Part shown: piece after piece, positions 1 through 10,732 of the stretch
Layout of the letters: the number at the start of each line of letters is the position of its first letter
Numbering within the stretch: position 1 is the stretch's first letter
Origin: Candidula unifasciata
Taxonomy: Eukaryota > Mollusca > Gastropoda > Stylommatophora > Geomitridae
DNA length: 64,000 nucleotides
Direction of reading: 5' to 3'
Assembly (NCBI GenBank): GCA_905116865.2
Contig: CAJHNH020008455.1
Coordinates: 124,001 to 188,000, forward strand
The notes under the pieces: model-generated
What the model was told of the DNA's origin: nothing
Database searches by the model: none
The model's input: only the letters and a program-made list of their open reading frames with translations
Position numbers and translations under genes: made by a program

Positions 1-297
1 CTCTTCTTCTTACTCTTCTTTGCCTTCACCGGCTGTAAACTCCAGCGCAAAGCTCTGGGTGTTTGTCCACCTCTAGACTCTAGTTTCGCCCCAGAACCTG
101 AGGGCTGCCTGCACATCCATTCCACAGGTCTGGCTCATTTGTGTGCAGACTTGTGGTTTCTTGCCTCTCAAGGAGATGTACTCCGACTTTGAAGAATGTC
201 CTTAATTAGTCGAACTTCTATGACATGCTTGTTGGGGAGGCAGTGAGTTATTCTTGTTTTCCCCCACAATAGGGCCCTAGAACCCACACAGGGAGCA
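1..297 (-). mobile_element. SINE-A copy
   Basis: The copy reads from a CTT-rich tail through TTCACCGGCTGTAAACTCCA to AACCCACACAGGG. In sense orientation the family starts near GTGGGTTCC/GGGGCCCCA and ends in a GAAGAAGAAG tail. It may continue before the window. Confidence 0.8.
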
Positions 298-455
298 GCA
301 GTTTTAAATACAGTACTAAATGTACAATATTTAACTTCTTTATCCTTTGAAAATTAAGTTTGTTCACAGTAGGCACCACTGATCAGAACTTGTTTTAGGC
401 TCAGTAATTTAAACCAACCAAAAAAAATTATCTTAATCCTTCTTTTTTTCTACAG

Positions 456-582
456 GAAGTGAAGCCAAAACCTGGTGACCTACGACCTCAGATCCTCATG
501 AATATGTCCTTGATTGCCACCAAGCAGAAGGCCGACGATTGAGAAAGCTGTCAACAGTTTTGTGGATATTTGTTCCAGCGAG
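456..582 (+). CDS. TTC21B: TTC21B exon a, with +1 frameshift
   Basis: The acceptor is a T-rich tract ending in TACAG at 455; the donor GTATTG begins at 583. The exon opens in frame with [12 protein letters not shown] and continues to ATKQKADD, then meets TGA at about 539. One base beyond the expected frame restores [14 protein letters not shown] up to the donor. The exon is 127 bp, whereas 126 (42 codons) would keep the phase of the next exon. One inserted base near 535-541 is therefore the simplest reading. Confidence 0.8.
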
Positions 583-2388
583 GTATTGTATTCTTAGAAC
601 GTTGTCGCATATAAGGACAGTTTCAAGATACTAAGAAAGTCAGTTGTACAAGGGGAAGTAAATAAGTAAGTCGCAAATGGTTGTTTAAAAAAAAAAAACA
701 CACAATAAACTAGAGATGATAAGAACTTGAAAACCATTTATTTTAAAAAATAAATTGTCCCTTTAATTTCAGCATATTTTCCACCAACATTGATGCACTT
801 GTCCCATCATTTTATCAGTCCTCCCAAACCTGCTGCATAGAACTGCATGCTCTCTTTTTTTAAACCACATTTTCACTTCACATTCAACTTCTGCATCATT
901 TTTAAATGTCAATCTATAATGCATTATTTTGTATTCTGAACCATGTGAGCACCTTATTGCAGCTGCTACAGAGTCAACCGTTACTCGTCTGTCACCTCTA
1001 ATCATCTCCTCCAACCACTGCACGAATGCATCTGTTGCAATCTCAACAGGATGACTAGATCGGAACTTTATTAACAATTTTAAAGCATCCTTCAGAAAAT
1101 TATTTTAACCAGCTATGCACAGATTTACGGGATAAACATTTGTCAGCATAAACAGAAAGCATTTTCTTATGAATATCCTTTGCAAGCAGCTCTTTTGCCC
1201 CCCCCCCCCCCCCCCCAAAAACTTAGAACAGCACATTGTTTTTTAAGGGTATACTCTGTAAATACAGATGCCATTTTATTTCTGTGTTGCAAATGCGCAT
1301 GCAACACCTAGCGCCACCTAACGAAGGGCTACATAAAGTTTGATTTTGCTGCCACTTAATGACACCTTTATGAACCACCAATTATATTTTTCTGCCATCC
1401 TATAACCATTTGTGACTTACTTATTGACTTCCCCTCGTAGAACAACAATATCGTGAAAATTTATCAAACCAAATGAAAAGTAGAACCAGTCAGCTTCACA
1501 GTGACACAAACACAAACGACAAGTGAATGTTGCGGTTTAAAAAACCTTCATCAGCACATGAAGTAAATCCACAATAAGTATGAAAAAAATACACAAAATC
1601 ACTTAACTGATATATCTCGGATTGAAATACATTGCTGTCTGGCTAATAGAATATTTGACACATGTAGCCACCGGAAAGATCAATAGAAATACAAGTATGA
1701 AATGTTGGAGTAGGAAAAGAAATTAAACAAAATGATCAACACATAAATATTGATAAATTAAATGAAAGAATGCTAAATATTGATCCCAGCTGGGTACAGA
1801 CTGCCTCAGCGATATTCTCTGATGATATTGATTGTGCATTATTGTAATTTTTGTAACATTGTTAATCAAGGTGTGTAATGTGTCCTTATGTTATATATTC
1901 TACCACAGGTGGCTGCCTCCAGCACTCCCCAACCCCAGAATGTCACAGAAGGAGGAAGTAAAAAGGTTTGCCGAAAGATTTTTTTCAACTGACACTTCTT
2001 TATTGTTTCAATGAGGTTTAAGATTTTTAATGATTCTATTTTGTATGTGTGTGTTTGTGTGTGTGTGTGCGTGCGTGCATGCCTGTGTCATCATTTATAA
2101 GTGTGTGTAGGTGTTATCATTTCTTTGCGTGTATGTGTCATCATCACCAGTGTCTTTATTTATATATATATGTGTATGTGTTTGTGTGTGTGTTATTGTC
2201 ACCAATATCATCATCATTAATGTATGGGGTGGTGCCATCATCATGTATGTTTATATGTATCATCACCATTTGTGTGTGTTTGTGTGTGTGCCATCATCAC
2301 TTATGTGTGTGTGTGTGGATGTCATCATCATTTATGTGTATGGGTGTCATTATCTCTTATATGTGTGTATGTGGCTGTCATCATCACT

Positions 2389-2445
<57 letters not shown>

Positions 2446-5400
2446 ACATCTCTTATGTGTGTATATGGATGTCATAATCATTTATGTGTGTGGGTGTCAT
2501 CATCATGTGTGTGTCATTATCACTTGTGTGGATGTCATCAACACTTGTGTTTGGGGGTGTCATTATCACTTGTGTGTGTGTGTGGATGTCATCATCACCT
2601 CTGTGTGGGTGACATCATCACTAATAAGTCAACATCACCAGTATTCTTATTTATACTGTATGTGTCATCATTACCAGTATCATTATCACATCATTTATGT
2701 GCACACCCACACTCCCCTTGAATAACTGATGAGGAGTGGAGTACACTGCACGAGAAAATGACCCCCCCCCCTACAAAGGTCACCTCTGAAACCCTGGAGA
2801 AAATATAAGTGTAACCCCCACCCCCCCCCCCCCCCACCCCCTTTTTCCGTAATAAAAAAAATTGTGATTAAATAGAGGAAGTGAATGTACAAACTGCACG
2901 TGAAAACAGTTACGGCCTTGACTGTTTTAAAAATAGTGCTACAAATGTTTTATTTATAATTAGCCTGGACAAAATATAAGTATAACAGACTGTTACAAGT
3001 ACTGATGAACTCACTTTCAAACTGTTACAAGTACTGATGAACTCACTTTCAAACTGTTACAAGTACTGATGAACTCACTTTTAAACTTCCCCCTGTTGGG
3101 TTCCAGGGCCCCATTATGGGGAAAACAAGAATAGACCCACTGCCTGCCCAAAAAGCAAGTCATAAGAGTCGACTTATTGGGAGCTTCCTTCGAAGTCTGA
3201 GTGCATCTGCCTGAGAGGCAAGAAGCCAACAGTCTGCATGCAAATTACCTGTGAAACGGATGTGCCGCTCAGTTTCTGAAACAACAGGACTAGAGTCAAG
3301 ATGTGGACAAACAACCAAAACTTTCCATTGAAGTTTACAGCCGGTGAACACAAAAAAAGAAGCAGAAGAATTTCAAACTTGCTTGATGCCACATTGAAAC
3401 TTCTTTGCACCCACCCACCCCCATCCCTCTTTTTTTTCCAAGTTGAACACCAATACTGTAAACATTTTTTCCTCTATGGGGTTTAGATTCACATTGTGAA
3501 GCAGCTCTTCATGTGCCGAAAGGTGAGGCAAAGATGCTGGCATTGGATAGGACACATTGAGAAAAGGTGATAATTCTCTGTGCTCTGGAACGCACAGTGC
3601 CAAAGAGATAAAAGCAGAACCGCTCACACACACACACACAAACTTGGAGCGGAAAATTAAACAATAAAGTGGAAAAGATGGAGAGAGGTATTGAGTGATA
3701 GCAAAGAACACTGGGGGAATAAAGAGCAGAAGAAGAAAAAAGACCAGTAGTTTTATATTTGTTATTATTATTTGTTTCTTTATTTGCAAACAATTTTTTT
3801 TTTGTAGCAACGTGAACATGTGGGAGCCTTGTATGGCATGGCAACCGGGTATATGGTCCTCAAGCAAGTTCCTAGGGCCAGGAACACATTGAAGAGACTT
3901 GCCAAAATGAATTGGACTATTCAGGTTAGAGTTTATTTTAAACTATTGCATTATATTGAACAATAAGTAGCGTCAGAAGAACGAAGTTGCTGCTAATATT
4001 TCTGCTAGAAATTGAACTCTGACCTTAATATCACTAGTCCAGTGAACCAGCTAGTACACCTTCACTCATGCATATATTAAATAACAATCCTCAAATTTTA
4101 CAGGATGCCGAAGACTTGGAGAAAAGTTGGCTGCTTTTGGCTGACATTTATATCCAGTCCGGCAAGTATGATATGGCGCAGGAGTTGCTGAAGAAATGTC
4201 TGCAGTATAATAAGGTCAGTTGATTTGATTTATTCTCAGATGCTTTGTGTCCTTGACACCCCAGAGTAGTGCAATGTAGGAGGGGGGAGCTTCTTCATCT
4301 TCTGCTCCTACGCTTATCTCATCAAAGTGTTGCTCTTTCTGATGTTTTATATAAGCTGATCACTTTGTTGATGCTGTCATTCCATTCTTTGCATGGTCTT
4401 ACTCTTGCTCTGTGTTTATTATATTTCTTCAACCTGGCTTTGTTGTGGCAGTTGCTATCAGGGCGTTCTTGACAAATGGCCAAACCATTTAATCTGTTGC
4501 TCTTTTATTATTGTATCTTTCTTCTTCTTCTGTCATCGTCTCACTGATACCAGATTGTAGTGCAGTGTCAAAGTTTTTATATTTTTCTTGAGGTTTGAGT
4601 TAGATTATCTTCACAGCACTCCGGACACATACGTAGGCGCTGGGAATTAATTAAATGACTGGTTTTTTCCCCTAATATTCTTATACATTCTTCATTTTTA
4701 ATTGTATCTCTTCTTGGTTACTCTAACACCTCTTTTAAGATTTACGAGTGTTTTCAAGAAATAAATATTGAAAAAAACAAAACTAAAAATTATATACTCT
4801 TCTTCTTCTTCGCGTTTCCGGCATTAAACTCCGGTGGAAAGCTCTTGTGATGATCCACTTTTGAACTGAGTGTTGTGTGCACATCAATTTCACAAGTCTT
4901 ACTTGTGTGCAGACTGTTGGTTCCTTGCCCTCAGGCAGATGTACTCTGACTCTGAAGGAAGCTCCCATTTAGTAGACTTTCACAACAAGCTTTTTTGAGC
5001 AGGCAGTGGGTCCATTTTTTTTTTTCCTTACACGAGAATACTCTTATATATTTAGTTTATTTTGTGACATCATTATCATGTGCCATGCCAAGCAGTACAA
5101 GTAGTCTGGTTTCCAAAACACCTATCTTCTGTCATCTTGAGAATTTCTTCCCTGATCTTTTTCCATGTCACTTTGCAAGCACATAGAGCATTGAATTCCT
5201 ATGGTGACCTCTATCACTCACAAATATAAAGAGGAAATAAAAGTTCGACCAACCGGCATTGTTTCGGTTTTGTTTGCATTTATCTTTATGTTGTATTTAC
5301 TGCATGCTGAGTTTAACCTGTTAATGTGGTCGTGCAGTCTATCTTTTTCAGGGTAGAACAAGCATTGGTCGTCAGCAAATAGTAGTTCGTTTAATGTGGG

Positions 5401-8400
5401 TGAATCGATTACTTCTCATGATGTTTTATGATGTCTTTAGCTTGCTATTGAAAACTGGTTTGTCGTGTGTGTGATGTGAGCGCTGTTTGAATTACACTTT
5501 TTTCTTCAAATTCCATAATTCTTGAGCAATTTCATGTGAACAAATAAATTCCCTACCGGCTTGCTGGACATGTCTCAGGATCATCCATATTTGAACCCAC
5601 TCATGTTTAAAAACACACAAAAACACACATTTTCATCCCACAGAATGTTAACCAACTTTTGTTTACTCCGCCATCTTTAATAGCTCTTTAATAAATGCCA
5701 ATTTGTCATCTTCCTACAGTCTTGTTGTAAGGCGTATGAATACAACGGGTTCATAAATGAGAAGGAACAGTCATACAAGGATGCTGCAAATAGTTACAAG
5801 AATGCTTGGAAGTATGGAAACAAAAATAACCCAATTATAGGTGAGGAACTGTGGTGGTTATTAACTTAAAATGGATTGGCTCTGTTGTAATTACCTGGCA
5901 CCCTTCTGCTACTGTTTTTTTTGGGGTAAGAAGTTACCTTAAAACACTGATGCCTCTGGGGGCATGTCGATGTATGGTCAGTTTCCTTCAGATGGTGTTG
6001 AAGAGTGGGAATATGATTATTTGATTGTTGACATAATTATCATTTTTTTCCTGGCATCTTTTGCTTCTGTCTTTATAAGAATTTGGGTGCTTTATTAATA
6101 TCCTATCCCAAACAGGGGAAATCCACAGGTCATGGGACAGTCTAATATTTCAGGGGGTGATAGATAGGCTGCATGCAGTCATGGGACCTAGGCTGCACTC
6201 TCTCGTCGGACTAAGGTAGGGTGGGGCCAGTTCTAGATGTTTTGTGGTTGTTAAAAGCATCAGAAAGCCAGGAAACCCAGTCTTACCACCCTCTAAAATG
6301 TTGGACTCTCATGTGATATCATCGAGGTAAGGATATTAATAAAGCACTAGAATAGATGTCGAACACTGGAGGCATGCATGTATATGCTTGGCTTCCTTTA
6401 GAAGATGTTGAAAGGGGTGAATATTTTTATATGATTGTTGACATAATATATCATTGTTAAAATATTTTGTTGTCATTACCTGGCATCTTTATCCAGCAGT
6501 AACATGGCTGGAGCATAAACTTTTACCCACGGATGGTTTCTCAGTGACTTAATGAGTATGCTCAGGAAGATAGAGATGGGCTGGGTCCAAAGACAGTGGT
6601 TTGAGTCTCTAAAGCGGTCGGAGCTGACAAAGATCAGTTTCATATTTGTGCCAGGACACGCAGGCATGCAAGAAAATGAGCGAGCTGACAGGCTTGCAGG
6701 TAAAGCTACTGTTGAGAGTGGACCAGGATGACATACTGAATTATCTACGAGAAGTTGACATTTGCGAGAACAAAGAGATGACTGTGAATCTGCAACCATC
6801 ACCAGGCTGCAAGAACAACATGTTAAAAGGGATGTGGCCAGACAAGAGCAGTATGCAGGAAGCCAAAGAAGAATTAGAAACCAACACAGAACTGGTGTTG
6901 TCAGCTGCTACACGTTTGGGATTTACTGAGGAGGGGACCCGAGCACTTGAAGACTGAATGTTCAGTGCACAGTGAGGATAATCTATCAACTAACTAACTA
7001 CCTGGCATCTTTTTCTTCTGTATTTTGTCAGAACATGTCTTCAAACACTAATGCCACACACTTCAAGCATGCGTTTACGTGTTCTGCTACCTTCAGAGAG
7101 TGAATATGTTCATATGATTGTTGATATAACATAGCCTTGCTGTATTGGTTTATTGTCTTTTCCTGGCATATTTTGCTGCTGTTTATTTGCCAAAATGTGT
7201 CTCGTCTTAAAAGACTGATGGCAGCGGAGGCATGCGCATGTATGCTGTTTCCTACAGGAGATGCTGAAGAGAATGAATACTCTCATATGATTGTTGATAT
7301 AACAAAGTGTTGCTGTCTTATTTTATTGTCTTAACTTGGCAACTCCTGCTACTGTTTATTTGTCAGAATGTGTCTGTCAAAACAAAACAAAATTTATGAC
7401 ACTGAGGGCGCGCCCTTCTAAAATAGGATGAATTCAAGAGGAAGGAAATATAAAAGAGAGATGACTGGGCAACCACTGGTACCAACAGTTATAAGACAGA
7501 GACGATGATGCTATATTGAACACATTCTGAGAAGAACAGATAAGCAGAGAATTCCAAACAGGCAATGAAATGGGAACTATATGGACTGATGAAACAAGAA
7601 CCTCCAAGAGTAACCCTCAGGAAAACATTGACGAGAGAGTGGCCAGAGGCACTGGGCTGGATTCTATGCATGATATCAGAGTGATTGCACAGGATGAAAC
7701 AGAGTGGAGGAAATAGACTGCAAGCCTTATGTGGCATGTAATGGCACAACAGGAGAGTGAAATAAATAGGAAATGAAAATGGAGGCATGTCCACTTATGC
7801 TCTGTTCCTTCAGAATATGTTGTTTGATCAGTGCTATTGGCCTGGAGTTTGTGAACTGTGCTGTGATTCTCCTTTTGTGATGATCTTTGGGGAAAGACTG
7901 GAGCAACTGTTTCTAGATATCTCTGAGTGGTAGGCAGAAAGTTATAGCTAAATGGGCTTCGGCCTCACAAGATATTTGAACCACATTTGTTGTCAGTTTA
8001 CAACTTTAATGCAGTGAGAGGTGGTTATGATGTTTCTGATGTCCTGATCTCATGTTCTGACTCTTCTAGCAAAGCTGACAATTTCTCCCAAGCATTTCAC
8101 TGTCATTGTAAAAATAAAACATAGTTAACATTATACGGTAACACCGGCTCTGTGAACCACACAGAAAGAACAATAGTAGAGGACATGGTACCAGGCTAGA
8201 GGGGCAGGGACAGGCTAGCATGAAGTTTGCTACAGATTATAAAAGACACCTTGGGCAGGATTTCCTGCATGAATGCAGGAAAGCTGGAGAGGAATTGAGT
8301 TTCTTGCAGGTAGGTTGTAATGGGATCGACATTTTGTAAAGGACCTGCTACATGGTCTTGACTGACCCTCTGATTTGTCTTGACTGACCCTCTGAAATGT

Positions 8401-10330
8401 CTTGATTAACCCTCTGATGTGTCTCGACTGACCCTCTAAAGTGTCATCATTAACCCTCTGTTGTGTCTTGACTGACCATCTGAAGTCTCTTGATTAACCC
8501 TCTGAAGTGTCTCAGCTGACCCTCTGAAGTGTCTTGATTAACCCTCTGAAGTGTCTCAGCTGACCCTCTGAAGTCTCTTGATTAACCCTCTGAAGTGTCT
8601 CAGCTGACCCTCTGAAGTGTCTTGATTAACCCTCTGAAGTGTCTCAGCTGACCCTCTGAAGTCTCTTGATTAACCCTCTGAAGTGTCTCAGCTGACCCTC
8701 TGAAGTGTCTTGATTAACCCTCTGAAGTGTCTCAGCTGACCCTCTGAAGTGTCTTGATTAACCCTCTGAAGTGTCTCAGCTGACCCTCTGAAGTGTCGTC
8801 ATTAACCCTCTGATGTGTCTCGACTGACCATCTGAAGTGTCTTGATTAACCCTCTGAAGTGTCTCAGCTGACCCTCTGAAGTGTCTTGATTAATGCTCTG
8901 ATGTGTCTCGACTGACCCTCTGAAGTGTCGTCATTAACCCTCTGATGTGTCTTGACTGACCCTCTGAAGTGTCTCGACTGACCCTCTGTTGTGTCTCGAC
9001 TGACCCTCTGAAGTGTCGTCATTAACCCTCTGATGTGTCTTGACTGACCCTCTGAAGTGTCTGGACTGACCCTGTGTTGTGTCTTGACTGACCCTCTAAT
9101 GTGTCTCAGTTGACGCTCAAATGTTTCTCCACCATGATGTGGTAGATTGACTTGTGTGTTCCACGGAACCAAGATGGTGGTAGGGTCCCTCACACCGGAC
9201 AGGTCACGAGATGGGCAGTCAAAGACTCAGACAGTCAAAGACTCAGACAGTCAAAGACTCAGACAGTCAAAGACTCAGAAAGTCAAAGACTCAGACAGTC
9301 AAAGACTCAGGCAGTCAAAGACTCAGGCAGTCAAAGACTCAGACAGTCAAAGACTCAGGCAGTCAAAGACTCAGGCAGTCAAAGACTCAGGCAGTCAGCG
9401 ACTTGGGCAGTCAGCGACTCGGGCAGTCAACGACTTGGGCAGTCAGCAACTCGGGCAGTCAGTCAGCAACTCGGGTAGTCAACGACTCGGGCAGTCAGTC
9501 AGCAACTCAGGTAGTCAACGACTCGGGCAGTCAGTCAGCAACTCGGGTAGTCAGCGACTCGGGCAGTCAGTCAGCAACTCGGGTAGTCAACGACTCGGGC
9601 AGTCAACGACTCGGGCAGTCAGTGACTCGGGCAGTCAAACTCATATACACTTGACTTCAGGTTACTTCATAACTGTTTTGTGGCACCCCAGTATAGCTGT
9701 AAAATATGGCTGTACAGCTGAATGGGGTTGCTGGGATTAGTAGCTGTTTGATTCTCGTCCTTGAGGTGTTAATCCTACAATAAAGCTGGTGAGTGGGGGG
9801 GGGGGGGGGGGGAAGGAGGCTTCACACACACACACACAAAACGAGAGAGAGAATAGACTAGGGAAAGCGCACTTTTCTCCCTTTATTGAGTTGAGTTGAG
9901 GAGTCAAGAATTGACATCACAGCACTTGGGGCATTCCCAAGTGTGCTCTGTCCCCATCTTCAGCAGCTAGTGCAGAGTTCCAATACTGATGGTACAGGTC
10001 ACAAACTGGTTATATGTCCGTCTTGCTACTCCTCTGAGTGTAGTGAGCCGGCCAGACCCTCTGGTTACACACAGGTGCCTTATTCTCCAGGCCATAATGA
10101 TCTGTTTCTCTACTGATTCTGTTGCTTGTTCCCACAGATCCTTGACCACATCTGCCTTGTCATGTATAATGCTATTGAGAAAATATGTCAAAAAAACAAA
10201 AACGGAATATGAATATAGTTTGTTCTTTATGGTTTTTTTTTTTGCTTTTTCATGTTTCTTAGGCTACAAACTTGCCTTTAACTACATGAAGGCTAGGCGT
10301 TTTGTTGATGCCATTGATGTCTGTCACCAT
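456..10330 (+). CDS. TTC21B: TTC21B/IFT139 homologue, C-terminal exons (split gene, partial)
   Basis: TTC21B (IFT139) is a tetratricopeptide-repeat scaffold of the IFT-A complex, which drives retrograde transport in cilia. Five exons (456-582, 3808-3924, 4104-4214, 5720-5840, 10263-10330) have AG/GT borders and compatible phases. Together they encode about 181 residues closely resembling the end of vertebrate TTC21[77 protein letters not shown]. The pattern is that of helical TPR pairs. The 5' part lies before the window. The expected last exon (about 25 residues, usually with a YPKIR-type motif and ending near LRP) was not found between 10.33 and 26 kb. The first exon has a one-base frameshift. 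The gene is either real with an assembly error, or a decaying copy. Family identity is firm; A versus B paralogue is not resolved. Confidence 0.88.
649..1437 (-). mobile_element. mariner-type DNA transposon, decayed, both TIRs present
   Basis: The terminal inverted repeats are about 32 bp (649-680 and 1406-1437), both built on GGGGAAGTNAATAAGTAAGT, with only about three differences. Each end is bordered by TA, the target duplication typical of Tc1/mariner. The minus strand between them encodes a damaged transposase end: VKMWF, then [11 protein letters not shown] in a shifted frame, the usual mariner C-terminal pattern, with several stops. At 789 bp it is shorter than an intact element. A C-run lies at about 1199-1216. 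It sits in a TTC21B intron. Confidence 0.85.
1440..2042. other. AT-rich intron sequence without recognised features
   Basis: This stretch of the TTC21B intron is single-copy-looking. A short piece at about 1910-1965 has AG and GT borders and reads [19 protein letters not shown], but no counterpart is known in TTC21B, so it is not called an exon. Confidence 0.4.
2043..2700. repeat. TG-rich microsatellite with interspersed TCATCATCA
   Basis: Long TG runs (pure at about 2390-2442) alternate with GTCATCATCACTTATGTG-type blocks. The open frames of Cys/Val/His residues are translation of the repeat. Confidence 0.9.
2989..3084 (+). repeat. 32-bp direct repeat, three copies
   Basis: Copies beginning ACTGTTACAAGTACTGATGA start at 2989, 3021 and 3053 and are nearly identical. 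They directly precede a SINE-A copy. Poly-C tracts occur just upstream (2761-2771 and about 2816-2836). Confidence 0.9.
3086..3368 (+). mobile_element. SINE-A copy
   Basis: Full-length sense copy from CCCCTGTTGGGTTCCAGGGC to a GAAGCAGAAG tail in a TTC21B intron. Confidence 0.85.
3808..3924 (+). CDS. TTC21B: TTC21B exon b
   Basis: The exon is 117 bp (39 codons, phase 0 at both ends). It follows a T-run ending in GTAG and is followed by GTTAGAG. It encodes [20 protein letters not shown] and [18 protein letters not shown], corresponding to the stretch before the DAE(D/E)[12 protein letters not shown] segment of the family. Confidence 0.9.
4104..4214 (+). CDS. TTC21B: TTC21B exon c
   Basis: The exon is 111 bp (37 codons, phase 0), with acceptor TTTTACAG and donor GTCAGT. 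It encodes [20 protein letters not shown] and [17 protein letters not shown], one clear TPR hairpin. Confidence 0.92.
4269..4620 (-). mobile_element. LINE debris including an L2 3' terminus
   Basis: At 4525-4585 the CTTCTTCTTC tail and TCTCACTGATACCAGATTGT match the 43-bp terminus of group L2 in minus orientation. The preceding 250 bp looks like decayed LINE sequence. Confidence 0.5.
4795..5030 (-). mobile_element. SINE-A copy, slightly shortened
   Basis: CTTCTTCTTCTTCGCGTTTC, then GTTGGTTCCTTGCCCTCAGG and GGCAGTGGGTCC, with an internal deletion in the segment that normally reads GTCCACCTCTGGACTTTGG. Confidence 0.75.
5030..5719. other. intron sequence without recognised features
   Basis: AT-rich TTC21B intron DNA. 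Parts resemble worn LINE sequence but no motif could be read with confidence. Confidence 0.3.
5720..5840 (+). CDS. TTC21B: TTC21B exon d
   Basis: The exon is 121 bp, with acceptor TTCCTACAG and donor GTGAGG. It encodes [20 protein letters not shown], then [20 protein letters not shown] and the first base of a Gly codon that is completed in the next exon. Confidence 0.93.
6087..6347. mobile_element. MITE with TIRs, copy 1
   Basis: The ends are GTGCTTTATTAATATCCTAT and its near-exact inverse GGATATTAATAAAGCAC. The interior shares GCTGCATGCAGTC and CCTAGGCTGCACTCTCTCGT with the copy at 49.7 kb. It has no coding capacity. It sits inside a unit of the 165-bp tandem repeat, so the empty site can be inferred from sister units. 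Confidence 0.85.
6491..6998 (+). mobile_element. L1: 5'-truncated LINE fragment with RNase H domain
   Basis: The fragment is bordered by an exact 14-bp direct repeat TACCTGGCATCTTT (6477-6490 and 6999-7012), as left by target-primed insertion. The + strand reads [19 protein letters not shown], the C-terminal RNase H signature (GHAGxxxNExAD) of LINE polymerases. The tail is CTAACTAACTA. Confidence 0.85.
7410..7783 (+). mobile_element. L5: LINE 3'-end fragment
   Basis: Reads TLTRE then W-rich codons and a Cys-containing end (GGACATGCCTCC-like neighbour excluded). Related copies lie at 24.2-24.6, 48.0-48.1 and 51.5-51.6 kb. They share GATTGCACAGGA and GTGCAACAGGAG-type segments. Confidence 0.55.
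7836..8343. other. intron sequence without recognised features
   Basis: No coding signature was seen. A segment near 8075-8225 (CAAGCATTTCACTGTCATTGT onward) recurs at about 11710-11850, so it is probably part of another dispersed repeat. Confidence 0.35.
8355..9120. repeat. 22-bp minisatellite with 44-bp dimer structure, about 35 units
   Basis: The unit is CCCTCTGAAGTGTCTNNNTNA. In the middle of the array two types alternate (…CTCAGCTGA and …CTTGATTAA), giving a 44-bp higher-order repeat; the edges are irregular. Confidence 0.92.
9215..9642. repeat. 16-bp minisatellite, about 26 units
   Basis: The unit CAGTCAAAGACTCAGA grades into CAGTCAGCGACTCGGG along the array. The Ser/Gln-rich open frames are translation of the repeat. 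Confidence 0.92.
9787..9812. repeat. poly-G tract
   Basis: A run of G broken only at the edge, followed by a short CA repeat and GA repeat. Homopolymer length is likely to be unreliable in the assembly. Confidence 0.9.
9895..10185 (-). mobile_element. Rep-D dispersed repeat, copy 1
   Basis: This is about 80-85% identical by eye to 58362-58645, with shorter pieces at 57765-57860 and 38815-38945. The minus strand reads [18 protein letters not shown] and GTISIGTLH, then a CPEC-like end, probably the C terminus of a transposon protein. The class is unknown. It ends about 80 bp before a TTC21B exon. Confidence 0.65.
10263..10330 (+). CDS. TTC21B: TTC21B exon e
   Basis: The exon is 68 bp, with acceptor TTTCTTAG and a strong donor GTAAGT. 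It completes the split Gly codon and encodes [20 protein letters not shown] and HH in phase 0. In vertebrate relatives only about 25 residues remain after this point, so one short exon is missing from view. Confidence 0.92.
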
Positions 10331-10480
10331 GTAAGTATCTAAGTGTTATGAATGTCAGTATGCAGCTGTGGTACTTTTATCTTGTCAAATAAAAGTTTTT
10401 TGGGTTTTTTTTTAGAAGCAAAAAATTTTTTTTTTAAAAAAAATAAAATGTTGCAGTCATAGAAAAGACACATAAGTAGA

Positions 10481-10732
10481 TATTGTCTTCTTCTTCTTAT
10501 CATTCACTGATGTAAATGCCAGCGGAAATCTCTGGTTGTTTGTCCATTCCTGGACTTTGATTTTGATCCAGAACTTGAGTTTTGCATCTCCCTGATGCAT
10601 CTGGCTTCTTTGTATGCAGACTGTTGGTTCATGGCCTCTCACCCCAATAAGTCGCCTCCTGTGGCAAGCCTGTCTGAGGGCAGTGGGTCTGTTCTTTGTT
10701 CTCGGAATGGAGCTGCAGAACCCACACGGGGA
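10481..10732 (-). mobile_element. SINE-A copy
   Basis: CTTCTTCTTCTTATCATTCA through CTGGTTGTTTGTCCATTCCT to GAACCCACACGGGG. A G-rich minisatellite begins directly at its end. Confidence 0.8.

Larger units (their letters stand above)
5885..7835 (+). repeat. about 160-175 bp tandem repeat, about six units, split by three insertions
   Basis: Units share CCTGGCA(T)C, CTGCTACTGTTTATTTG, GGAGGCATG, CCTTCAGA and TATGATTGTTGACATAA blocks. Unit starts at CCTGGCA lie near 5893, 6051, 6479/7001 and 7162, with a diverged TTGGCAACTCC at about 7338. A MITE interrupts one unit (6087-6347), an RNase-H LINE fragment another (6491-6998) and an L5 LINE fragment a third (about 7410-7783). The array resumes after each. 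Confidence 0.75.

Noticed and set aside
1909..1965. Possible extra TTC21B exon reading [19 protein letters not shown]
   Set aside because: AG and GT borders exist, but no family member has this insert and the neighbouring exons already join as SSE-QREH.
6646..6957. Host gene coding for a 103-residue protein
   Set aside because: The reading overlaps the LINE RNase H signature and lies between exact target duplications, so it is a retrotransposon fragment.
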